Source: Flavisolibacter sp.
GTDB lineage: Bacteria > Bacteroidota > Bacteroidia > Chitinophagales > Chitinophagaceae
Reading direction: 5' to 3'
Assembly (NCBI GenBank): GCA_013695175.1
Contig: JACDAZ010000431.1
Location: 1-10,180 of the forward strand
DNA length: 10,180 nucleotides
This document shows positions 1 to 6,853 of this stretch, piece by piece. The position numbers and the translations under genes were made by a program. The notes under the pieces are model-generated. The model was not told where the DNA came from and ran no database searches. It was given only the letters and a program-made list of their open reading frames with translations. Position 1 is the first letter of the stretch. Each line of letters opens with the position of its first letter.

Positions 1-631
1 ATGCCCAGTCCCTGTTTAAATCAAAATTGTAATGATTTGTTCTGCCACCCGGCCATGGTTCATTATGTTCTCTTGCAATCAGCAATGGGTTAGGTTTGGC
101 TCCAACAATTGAATTAAACCAGTTTACATACCGGTCTCTTCCATCAGGGTTTAAACAAGGATCAATTATAACTACTGTATTTTGAAGCCATGGTTTTCTC
201 CTGGCATTTGCCGGATCAACTAAAGAAAATAAAGACATCATAGCCGCTTCTGATGATGAAGTTTCGTTACCATGCACATTATAACTTAACCATACCAGGG
301 CCGGTGCAGTACCTGCATAGGCACTGCGATTTCCAGTGGCAAGAGCCATATTATTGTTACGGATTGTCTCCAGGCTTGAAATGTTAGATGCTGAAGAAAT
401 AAAAGCTGCTATCAAAGGACGCCCCTGGTAAGTTTCACCATATTGTTCCAGCTTCATAGTAGAAGGCGAAGCTGTGGCAACATGCCGGAAATATTCCACT
501 ATTCGAAAGTGTGGTGTAAACCTGTCGCCTATTCTATAACCTAAAAATTGTTCTGGTGACTGTACCTGTGAAAAAGCTGATGTAAATGAATTGATAAACA
601 ACACCAACCAAAAACAAACCTTTTGTTGCAT
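1..631 (-). CDS. Exported M14-family zinc carboxypeptidase, N-terminal part (C-terminus beyond the left edge)
   Basis: This reading frame starts at ATG 631-629 and stays open for 210 codons to the window edge, so the 3' part is missing. Residues 1-21 form a Sec signal peptide (hydrophobic core CFWLVLFI, cleavage likely at SAFS|Q), which places the enzyme in the periplasm or outside the cell. The M14 fold is recognised from HGNE at 120-123, whose H120 and E123 should be the first two zinc ligands; NPDGRDRY at 161-168; and FDLNRDW at 203-209, matching the N-R pair that binds the substrate carboxylate in carboxypeptidases. The third zinc histidine and the catalytic glutamate would lie beyond the edge and cannot be checked. 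Family members hydrolyse C-terminal residues of peptides; the specificity here is unknown. The gene follows the TonB receptor in the same direction, but a terminator separates them, so it probably has its own promoter within 632-677. I found no convincing promoter match there. Confidence 0.93.
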   Translation of the reverse strand, partial: MQQKVCFWLVLFINSFTSAFSQVQSPEQFLGYRIGDRFTPHFRIVEYFRHVATASPSTMKLEQYGETYQGRPLIAAFISSASNISSLETIRNNNMALATGNRSAYAGTAPALVWLSYNVHGNETSSSEAAMMSLFSLVDPANARRKPWLQNTVVIIDPCLNPDGRDRYVNWFNSIVGAKPNPLLIAREHNEPWPGGRTNHYNFDLNRDWA

Positions 632-677
632 ATTTTGAAATTATGCAGCAATTTAAGAAACAGTTAGAATAGATAAT

Positions 678-705
678 AAAAAACTCCCTTGCCGAAACAA
701 GGGAG
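678..705 (-). terminator. Rho-independent terminator of the TonB receptor gene
   Basis: Positions 684-691 (CTCCCTTG) and 698-705 (CAAGGGAG) form a perfect 8-bp stem with a 6-base loop. On the minus strand the stem is followed directly by six T residues (A-run at 678-683 on the plus strand). It lies 55 bases past the stop codon of the receptor gene and upstream of the M14 peptidase start. No T-run follows on the plus strand, so it should act only on leftward transcription. Confidence 0.85.
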
Positions 706-759
706 CCGTTGTCAATCAGAGGGTTTAGGTTAAAAACTACATCATGACAACTATTTAAA

Positions 760-3609
760 TTAATTACCTGTTGGCAAAGCTAATCTCAAACGTGCGAAAT
801 AATAAGCACCGTTAAATCCTTGTTGCTGAACACGCCTGCTATATAAAAACCGTCCTGAGCTCATATTACCACTGTGGTTATGCCTGTCCTGGTATACATC
901 AAACAAATTATTAGCACCTATTGTAAAACCAAAGGCACTTGTAATTTGATATGATAAAGAAAGATCAGTTATAGTTTTTGGTGAAAATACCTGGTCTAAT
1001 GTTTCTCTTTGGTTATTATTAAAAACATTCATTGGAAAAGCAGCGGGGTTAGCAGGATTTATAGAAGGATCGAGATATTCTACTTGTCCGAAACGAACAA
1101 ATCGCAGCATAGCACTAAACTTACTAATTCCATAATTAAAAGTAGCGCTGAATTTATTTCTTGGATTAGCTACTTCAATACGGCTTTGATCTTCACGGTT
1201 AAAATAATTTGCTAACTGGCCACTGCTAATTAAAATTGGAGAAGCATGAATAATGGGTCTGCCATTCTCATCCTTCTTCACTTTATTATCAATGAATGTT
1301 GCAGCAAGGGTGGCCCGAAAAGAATGTTTGCCGGCAAAAGTTCTTGAGTAAGCCAAAACACTTTCCAATCCCCTGGAACGTGTATCAATAGCATTAGTAA
1401 AAAAGTTGGCAGCACTGGCACCTGCATCATTTAATTCCTGTTGCAATTGCGCATTATTACCTCCAGTAAAATTATTTGTCAATACAATGCGATCATCAAT
1501 ATCTATCTGGTAAACATCAACAGTAAATTCCAACCCCTGTAAAGGCCTGGTAGCTAAACCTACAGAATAACTTTTGCTTGTTTCTTCTTTTAATTCTGGA
1601 ATACCCAAAATTTGTGCAGCCCTGCTATCATTGGTAAAAGTTCCACTTTCTATAGGAACTAATGTTCCCCCTTGCGATACAAATAAGGTATTTGTTTTAG
1701 CATAAAATTTTTGCTGCATAGATGGTGCACGGAAACCGGTGCTTATAGAACCTCTTATATTAAATGCTTCTGAAAATTTGTAACGGCTTGAGAATTTATA
1801 ATTGAAAGTGGAACCAAAATCACTGTAATTTTCAAAACGAAGAGCGCCGGTTATTAAAAAATTACTTGTGAAATCCTGTTCCAGGTCAACATAAATGGCC
1901 TTTGCATTCCTGGTTTTTTCATCACCAATTGTGTTTCTAAAACCTGCAAATACCTGTGCACCTGCAGCCGCTCCGGAGCTTACATCAAAGTTTCTATAAG
2001 ATGCCTCTTCACCGCTTCTTAACCCAAATGCATCTACACGGTATTCCAATCCTGTTGCCACATTTAATCCTGCGAGCACATCAAAATTTTTAGATAAATC
2101 AGCATTAACAGTATTCTGCCAGAAATTTAATCCACCTGCATCAAATTCTGTCTGCCTGTTACCTGCCTGAGAAAATTGAGAATAATTAGCAGAATTCGAA
2201 ATAATAAATCCAAACTTATTTCTTCCGAATGTGTTACTTATGTCAAAATTCCAATTATTAAAATTAGTACGGAAGCCAATTGCGGAAGATATATCGGTTA
2301 TTTCTGAATTTATCTGAGGCAAAAATCCATTTGGATAAATTGCAAAAACATCATTAGCATATTGTTTGGCATTACCGGGTATGGTACTTGGATAACGATA
2401 AAAACCTGCACTCGTACCATCTTTTCTGTTATACCCTCCAAATGAATAAATTTCTCCTTTTTCACTTACAGGATAGCCAAAGTTGTAAAATATACCCCCC
2501 GCAACCATATCTGAATTACCGATACGCATATCAAAATCTTCCCTAGTCTGCCCTCTTGCCTGCATAATAGAATCATCCCTGTTTACATTATTTACATTGG
2601 GATAAACAGCTCCAGTATATGTTCCACCACGATTAGTTCTTCTTCTGTTTATATATTCCCCTGTAAGATTTAAATGACCTTTGCCTAATAGAAATCCATA
2701 GCCAAGCGAAGCCTGGAAATTTTGACCATCTCTAACATTTACCGATGGATCGTCAGGCTTATTCTGTATTTTAAATAAAGCAAAATTTTTCTCATAGCTG
2801 GTAATATTCATGCCATAGCTGGCATTTGCTTCTAACAAACCGGTTCTTCTTTTTAAAACTATATTTATTACACCTGCAATGGCATCTGAACCGTATTGTG
2901 CAGCAGCACCATCGCGCAATATTTCAATTCTTTCAATTGCATTGGGTGGAATAGCACTCATATCTGTACCCACAGTACCCCTGTTAACGGTACCATTTAC
3001 ATTTACTAACGCAGATTGATGGCGACGTTTACCATTGATCAAAACAAGTAACTGGTCCGGACCTAGTCCTCTTAATTGACCTGGATCCTGGTGGTCAGTA
3101 CCATCTGCAATAGTTTGACGTGCAGACTGAAAAGAAGGAGCTAAGAAATTAATAATCTGGTTTAAATCTACTTGCCCAATTTCATTTATAACCTGTGAAA
3201 TAGGAATAATATCAACAGGAACAGCAGTTTCCACTCTAGTGCGGGATACATTACGTGATCCAACTACAGTTACAGCTGTAAGGTCTCCGGTGTTAGCCAG
3301 GTTAATATTTTGAACCACCGTTTCATTTGCTGTTACTGTTACCTGGGTTCTGGTAGTACCATACCCTACAAAAGAAATAATAACGGTATGTCTGCCAGGC
3401 GATGCCGATAGGCTAAAATTGCCACTGTTGTCTGTGATAGTACCGCCAGATCTTCCATCAAGTATCACAGAAGCTCCGGCTAATGGAGCACCTGAAACAT
3501 CTGTTACTGTTCCTCTTATTGTTCCCGATTGTGCGAAAGAAGTAATGGAAATTAAAATGAATAGAATAAAAAAACTTATCCTTTGCAGATAGCTAAGATA
3601 AAAATTCAT
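760..3609 (-). CDS. TonB-dependent outer-membrane receptor with N-terminal CarboxypepD_reg-like domain
   Basis: The 949-residue protein has the full domain order of a TonB-dependent transporter. A signal peptide covers about 1-26 (cleavage at SFA|Q). A carboxypeptidase-regulatory-like beta-sandwich follows at about 29-107 (GTIRGTVTD, GAPLAGASV, GHT/SFVGY-type pattern). A TonB-box-like segment, DLTAVTVVGSR, lies at about 109-119, and the plug domain at about 125-253 includes LRGLGPDQLLVLINGKRR and the conserved end IERIEILRDGAAAQYGSDAIAGVINIVLK-like region at 225-253. The rest is a 22-strand-type barrel. It imports a ligand across the outer membrane using TonB-ExbBD energy. It is not a SusC: no SusD gene adjoins it, and the plug lacks SusC-type features, so it resembles siderophore, cofactor or peptide receptors. 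The substrate is unknown. The C-terminus (YYFARLRLALPTGN) runs a few residues past the usual final aromatic. The gene is divergent from the gamma-glutamyltransferase and ends at its own terminator. Confidence 0.95.
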   Translation of the reverse strand: MNFYLSYLQRISFFILFILISITSFAQSGTIRGTVTDVSGAPLAGASVILDGRSGGTITDNSGNFSLSASPGRHTVIISFVGYGTTRTQVTVTANETVVQNINLANTGDLTAVTVVGSRNVSRTRVETAVPVDIIPISQVINEIGQVDLNQIINFLAPSFQSARQTIADGTDHQDPGQLRGLGPDQLLVLINGKRRHQSALVNVNGTVNRGTVGTDMSAIPPNAIERIEILRDGAAAQYGSDAIAGVINIVLKRRTGLLEANASYGMNITSYEKNFALFKIQNKPDDPSVNVRDGQNFQASLGYGFLLGKGHLNLTGEYINRRRTNRGGTYTGAVYPNVNNVNRDDSIMQARGQTREDFDMRIGNSDMVAGGIFYNFGYPVSEKGEIYSFGGYNRKDGTSAGFYRYPSTIPGNAKQYANDVFAIYPNGFLPQINSEITDISSAIGFRTNFNNWNFDISNTFGRNKFGFIISNSANYSQFSQAGNRQTEFDAGGLNFWQNTVNADLSKNFDVLAGLNVATGLEYRVDAFGLRSGEEASYRNFDVSSGAAAGAQVFAGFRNTIGDEKTRNAKAIYVDLEQDFTSNFLITGALRFENYSDFGSTFNYKFSSRYKFSEAFNIRGSISTGFRAPSMQQKFYAKTNTLFVSQGGTLVPIESGTFTNDSRAAQILGIPELKEETSKSYSVGLATRPLQGLEFTVDVYQIDIDDRIVLTNNFTGGNNAQLQQELNDAGASAANFFTNAIDTRSRGLESVLAYSRTFAGKHSFRATLAATFIDNKVKKDENGRPIIHASPILISSGQLANYFNREDQSRIEVANPRNKFSATFNYGISKFSAMLRFVRFGQVEYLDPSINPANPAAFPMNVFNNNQRETLDQVFSPKTITDLSLSYQITSAFGFTIGANNLFDVYQDRHNHSGNMSSGRFLYSRRVQQQGFNGAYYFARLRLALPTGN

Positions 3610-3635
3610 AAAATGTTGGTTTGTTTGATTGCTAT

Positions 3636-3664
3636 GTAATATAAATTAAATAACTAAACGCAAA
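3636..3664 (-). promoter_or_regulatory. Candidate Bacteroidota-type promoter for the TonB receptor gene
   Basis: On the minus strand TTTG (3664-3661) is followed after 17 bases by TATATTAC (3643-3636). This partly matches the Bacteroidota -33 TTTG / -7 TAnnTTTG consensus: the TA and first two T positions fit, the last two do not. It would give a leader of about 22-26 bases before the ATG at 3609. The region is AT-rich, so a chance match is possible. I found no comparably good match for the rightward gene in this 101-base divergent spacer. Confidence 0.3.
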
Positions 3665-3710
3665 TTTCTTATTTCGCTTTAATTACGATCTTCAACGGTA
3701 AAATAGCCAT

Positions 3711-5423
3711 ATGCGTCTTTTAAATCTGTCAATTATATTTCTATTACTGTTCTCTTGTCATTCATCTCAACCTGTACTAAAAAAGCAGATAGATCCTTAC
3801 CAATACGAAATTAATAAAAAAGTGATAGCAACAAATGGAGCTATTGCTTCTGCACATCCATTGGCGAGTAAGGTGGGACTGATGATCATGCAAAATGGTG
3901 GAAATGCATTTGATGCTGTTATTGCCACCCAGCTAGCTTTAGCGGTAGTGTATCCCAATGCAGGTAATATTGGTGGAGGAGGATTTATGGTGGCAAGGCT
4001 GGCAAATGGCGAAACGATATCACTTGATTACAGGGAAATGGCACCAGGCGCAGCACACCGGGATATGTATTTAGATGATAAGGGAAATGTGATACCAGGA
4101 TTAAGTACCCTTGGACATTTATCTGCCGGTGTACCGGGCACAGTGGCAGGCTTATTTGAAAGTATGAAATATGCGAAGCTTCCATTTGAACAACTAATTG
4201 CCCCTGCAATAAACCTTGCCGAAAAAGGATTTGTTATTACTGACAGTGAAGCAAGAGGACTAAACAATTTACAACCTGATTTAAAAAAATATAATACAGT
4301 ATCGAATATTTTTCAAAAAGAACATGGTTGGAAGGCCGGTGACACTTTAATACAAAGAGAACTGGCAAATACATTAAAACGTATAAAAGACCGAGGAGCT
4401 GCCGGCTTTTATGAAGGCGAAACAGCTAATTTAATTGTAGCAGAAATGAAACGCGGAAAGGGCATTATTTCACTTGAAGATTTAAAAAATTATAAAGCAA
4501 AATGGAGAACACCACACAGCTTTACTTATAGAGGATATAAAGTCATTTCAATGCCCATGCCCAGTAGTGGAGGCGTTTTACTAAACCAAATGTTGAAGAT
4601 GGTGGAACCTTTCCCGCTTGCACAATATGGATTCCATTCACCGGAGGCATTACAGTTAATGGTAGAAGTTGAAAGACGTGCTTATGCTGACAGAGCCGAA
4701 CATTTGGGAGATGCAGACTTTTATAATGTACCCATCTCTGTTTTAGTAAATGAATCTTACCTGAAACAACGTATGCAGGATTTTAAGGCCGGATTAGCGA
4801 GTACAAGTGAAGATGTAAAACCGGGGAAAATTCCTATGAATGGCAGTGAGCAAACAACGCATATAAGCGTAATGGATAAAAATGGTAATATGGTAGCCGT
4901 AACAACAACATTAAATAATTCTTATGGCAGCAAAACTATTGTGGGTGGTGCAGGTTTTCTATTAAATGATGAAATGGATGATTTTAGTGCTAAACCCGGG
5001 GTTCCTAATATATATGGAGCATTGGGTGGTGAAGCAAATGCCATAGCACCGGGTAAAAGAATGTTAAGTGCTATGACACCAACACTTGTACTTGATAATG
5101 AAAAACCTTTTTTAGTTATAGGAACTCCCGGAGGAACCACTATCATAACTTCTGTATTTCAAACTATAGTTAATATCATAGATTTTAAATTGTCAACTGA
5201 AGAAGCTGTAAATAAACCTAAGTTTCACCACCAGTGGTATCCTGATCATGTTGATGTAGAACCCGAATTTCCACAAAATGCACGTACTGCCCTGGAACGT
5301 ATGGGTTATAAAATAAACCAGCGAAGCCCTATTGGACGTACTGAAGTAATAAGGATTTTAAAAAATGGAAAAATGGAAGCTGTTGCTGATAACAGGGGCG
5401 ATGATAGTGCAGCAGGATATTGA
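3711..5423 (+). CDS. ggt: Gamma-glutamyltransferase (gamma-glutamyltranspeptidase), predicted lipoprotein
   Basis: This 570-residue Ntn hydrolase precursor cleaves gamma-glutamyl bonds (glutathione, glutamine) and transfers the group to water or amino acids. Residues 1-16 form a lipoprotein signal with LFSC (C16), so it is probably anchored in the periplasm, unlike the soluble E. coli enzyme. No acidic surface-export signal follows C16. The full family signature is at 382-406: TTHIS with T382 as the expected self-cleavage site and nucleophile, then GN-VAVTTTLNNSYG. Other matches are R108 in DYREMAP (E. coli R114), MDDFSAKPG at 422-430, a lid loop with Y435 in VPNIYG, and the oxyanion glycines G474-G475 in TPGG. 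The C-terminus DDSAAGY fits the family, so the gene is complete. One oddity is S453-A454, where the family usually has two serines. Self-cleavage should give subunits of about 365 (mature) and 189 residues. The gene is divergent from the TonB receptor. Confidence 0.97.
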   Translation: MRLLNLSIIFLLLFSCHSSQPVLKKQIDPYQYEINKKVIATNGAIASAHPLASKVGLMIMQNGGNAFDAVIATQLALAVVYPNAGNIGGGGFMVARLANGETISLDYREMAPGAAHRDMYLDDKGNVIPGLSTLGHLSAGVPGTVAGLFESMKYAKLPFEQLIAPAINLAEKGFVITDSEARGLNNLQPDLKKYNTVSNIFQKEHGWKAGDTLIQRELANTLKRIKDRGAAGFYEGETANLIVAEMKRGKGIISLEDLKNYKAKWRTPHSFTYRGYKVISMPMPSSGGVLLNQMLKMVEPFPLAQYGFHSPEALQLMVEVERRAYADRAEHLGDADFYNVPISVLVNESYLKQRMQDFKAGLASTSEDVKPGKIPMNGSEQTTHISVMDKNGNMVAVTTTLNNSYGSKTIVGGAGFLLNDEMDDFSAKPGVPNIYGALGGEANAIAPGKRMLSAMTPTLVLDNEKPFLVIGTPGGTTIITSVFQTIVNIIDFKLSTEEAVNKPKFHHQWYPDHVDVEPEFPQNARTALERMGYKINQRSPIGRTEVIRILKNGKMEAVADNRGDDSAAGY

Positions 5424-5453
5424 GAAGTAAGAATTATGTATTATGAATTGAAT
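5421..5453. repeat. Degenerate AT-rich 7-base repeat just after ggt
   Basis: From the ggt stop codon the sequence reads GAGAAGTAAG and then ATTATGT (5433-5439), ATTATGA (5440-5446) and a partial ATTGAAT (5447-5453), a 7-base period. I recall similar GAAGTGAG/AATTATGAATT heptad strings between genes in some Bacteroidota and cyanobacteria. With only two good units, chance in AT-rich DNA is a real alternative. Confidence 0.3.
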
Positions 5454-5515
5454 ATCTGAATTAAAATGTTGGATACATCCATTTATCTCAATCATACGGC
5501 AAAATTTATTTTGGT

Positions 5516-6013
5516 ATGAGCATAGAAGAAACATTTTTACAATCAGCCATTAAAAGATTTAAAGAATATAAATCTTTAGGTGAAAAAACATTTCACCAGC
5601 TGAAAGATGAAGAGATGCTTTATAAACCCAATCAAGCATCAAACAGCATAGCAGTAATTATAAAACATATGCATGGCAACATGCAAAGCAGGTGGACGAA
5701 TTTTTTGACTGAAGACGGAGAAAAAAATTGGAGGAAAAGAGATGATGAATTTGAAGAAGAATCATTCACCAAACAGCAATTACTTATTCTGTGGGAAGAA
5801 GGATGGAAAACATTTTTAACCACCCTGGAATCATTAACTGATCATGATCTTTTAAAAACAGTTACCATAAGATCTCAACCACTTTCAGTTATAGATGCCA
5901 TCAACCGGCAGTTGGCCCATTATAGTTATCATGTTGGTCAGATAGTATATATTGGAAGAATGATAAAAGATGGCAGGTGGGTGAACCTTTCTATTCCAAA
6001 GAAAAATTCCTGA
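5516..6013 (+). CDS. DUF1572 family protein (DinB/YfiT-like four-helix bundle)
   Basis: This 165-residue, probably cytoplasmic protein has no signal peptide or membrane segment. It matches the DUF1572 branch of the DinB superfamily: KHMHGNMQSRWTNFLT at about 50-65, a charged segment with KRDDEFEE at 74-81, AHYSYHVGQIVYIGRM at 134-149, and the closing WVNLSIPKKNS. The likely metal ligands of the four-helix bundle are H51 (possibly H54), H135 and H139, so the usual three-histidine site appears present. DinB-fold proteins include bacillithiol- or mycothiol-dependent transferases and damage-induced proteins; the role of DUF1572 itself is not established, and no substrate can be assigned here. It lies 92 bases after ggt in the same direction. 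No terminator is visible in that gap, so read-through from ggt is possible. A thiol-transferase link to ggt would be speculation. The start is the first ATG of the frame and gives the expected family N-terminus. Confidence 0.88.
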   Translation: MSIEETFLQSAIKRFKEYKSLGEKTFHQLKDEEMLYKPNQASNSIAVIIKHMHGNMQSRWTNFLTEDGEKNWRKRDDEFEEESFTKQQLLILWEEGWKTFLTTLESLTDHDLLKTVTIRSQPLSVIDAINRQLAHYSYHVGQIVYIGRMIKDGRWVNLSIPKKNS

Positions 6014-6055
6014 TTATTTTATAAACTGTAAAAATTAATAATACCTCTTAATCCT

Positions 6056-6063
6056 TAGCTTTG
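6056..6063 (+). promoter_or_regulatory. Candidate -7 promoter element for the beta-barrel gene
   Basis: TAGCTTTG is an exact match to the Bacteroidota -7 consensus TAnnTTTG. It ends 8 bases before the ATG at 6072, so transcription would start only a few bases before the start codon. No TTTG is found at the expected -33 distance (the region there is AAAATTAATA), which lowers confidence. Confidence 0.35.
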
Positions 6064-6071
6064 CCCACTTT

Positions 6072-6722
6072 ATGATTAAACTGTTAGGTATCATAACACT
6101 GGTGTTTTTACACATGGCGTGTTCAGCTCAAAATAATTATGGCTTCTTTGCCGGTGCTCAAAGAACAACGGCGCATTATTCTATAGCTGATGAAAAGCAG
6201 AAAACTTCTGAAAAGTATGGAGCCCATGCCGGCTTTCTTATTAAAATTCCATTTGAAAAGCAATTATATTTTGCACCTGCACTATATTATACTCAAAAAG
6301 GATTTTCTGTTAATTTAACCAAACCTTCGTTTCCACCGGGTGAGGATGCAATCAGTAACGACATCCGGGTTCATGCAATAGAGGTAGCTCCTTTGTTCCA
6401 ATTTGATCTTTCTCCAAATCCATCACATTTTTTTATACGACTGGGACCTGCATTAGATTTTATTTTTTCCGGAACAGAAAAGATTGGTTTAAAAAATGGC
6501 AGCATTGAAGAGAAAAATATGAAATTCAGTTTTGGTGATTATGGACGTATTACTTCATCGGCCAACATACAAGTTGGATATGAAACAGCTAGTGGATACC
6601 AGCTTTGGGGGTTTTATAACCATGGTTTAGGTAGTATGAACAATGCAGATGAGGGTCCAAAGATCCGACACAGGTTGTTTGGAATTTCTTTGGGAAAATA
6701 TTTTGCTACCAGCAAAAACTAG
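6072..6722 (+). CDS. PorT-like outer-membrane beta-barrel protein (OMP_b-brl_2 type)
   Basis: The 216-residue protein begins with a signal peptide at about 1-19 ending ACSA|Q. A cysteine at 17 in HMAC makes a lipoprotein conceivable, but histidine at -3 fits poorly. The rest alternates hydrophobic and polar residues as in a small barrel of about eight strands: FFAGAQRTTAHYS at 25-37, LYFAPALYYTQKGFSVN at 65-81, HAIEVAPLFQFDL at 101-113, FFIRLGPALDFIFSG at 120-134, ANIQVGYETASGYQLWGFY at 164-182, and the last strand FGISLGKYF at 203-211. The pattern APALYYTQKGF followed by ...EVAPLF and RLGPAL is typical of the Bacteroidota outer-membrane beta-barrel family around PorT. Such proteins sit in the outer membrane; most have no known ligand or activity. 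True PorT belongs to type IX secretion, but nothing here shows that role. It lies 58 bases after the DUF1572 gene and may have its own promoter. Confidence 0.82.
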   Translation: MIKLLGIITLVFLHMACSAQNNYGFFAGAQRTTAHYSIADEKQKTSEKYGAHAGFLIKIPFEKQLYFAPALYYTQKGFSVNLTKPSFPPGEDAISNDIRVHAIEVAPLFQFDLSPNPSHFFIRLGPALDFIFSGTEKIGLKNGSIEEKNMKFSFGDYGRITSSANIQVGYETASGYQLWGFYNHGLGSMNNADEGPKIRHRLFGISLGKYFATSKN

Positions 6723-6742
6723 TAAATGTTGTCAGCAAAACC

Positions 6743-6759
6743 CTGAAAAGGCATTTCAG
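6743..6759 (+). terminator. Possible weak terminator after the beta-barrel gene
   Basis: CTGAAA (6743-6748) and TTTCAG (6754-6759) pair as a 6-bp stem with a 5-base loop, 20 bases past the stop codon. A T-rich but interrupted stretch follows (6762-6785). The stem is short and AT-rich, so termination would be weak at best. Its position between the beta-barrel gene and the tamB promoter candidate is the main support. Confidence 0.25.
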
Positions 6760-6805
6760 ACTATATTATTTCACATTTTCTTTCACTTAACCTTATGCTG
6801 CTTAA

Positions 6806-6836
6806 TTTGTCGTAACTAGGCTAAAGATTATTTTTA
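6806..6836 (+). promoter_or_regulatory. tamB: Bacteroidota-type promoter for the tamB-like gene
   Basis: TTTG at 6806-6809 is followed after 19 bases by TATTTTTA at 6829-6836. This fits -33 TTTG / -7 TAnnTTTG with only the last base of the -7 element different and with normal spacing. The expected transcription start is about 6840-6843, so the leader before the proposed CTG start at 6854 would be about 11-14 bases. Confidence 0.55.
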
Positions 6837-6853
6837 CACATAAAAGTTAAACC

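Noticed and set aside
1009..1215. 68-codon plus-strand frame
   Set aside because: It lies opposite the barrel region of the TonB receptor, has no recognisable protein pattern or start context, and is explained as a shadow of that gene.
760..3609. SusC of a polysaccharide utilisation locus
   Set aside because: No SusD-like gene is adjacent on either side, no carbohydrate enzymes are present, and the plug sequence lacks SusC hallmarks. It fits a general TonB-dependent receptor better.
3610..3710. Operator palindrome in the divergent spacer
   Set aside because: The AT-rich stretch around 3636-3660 looked suggestive, but I could not find an inverted repeat better than expected by chance.
3985..5146. 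Three minus-strand frames of 74-79 codons inside ggt (3985-4209, 4028-4267, 4922-5146)
   Set aside because: They are antisense to strongly conserved GGT motifs, and their sequence is just the complement of that coding constraint.
5467..5487. Hairpin around GGATACATCC after ggt as a terminator
   Set aside because: Only a GGAT/ATCC stem with a 2-base loop forms, the outer bases mispair, and no T-run follows.
5632..5823. 63-codon minus-strand frame inside the DUF1572 gene
   Set aside because: It is antisense to conserved family motifs and shows no independent protein features.
6072..6722. TamA/BamA partner for the neighbouring TamB
   Set aside because: At 216 residues it is far too short, has no POTRA domains and looks like a small PorT-type barrel.
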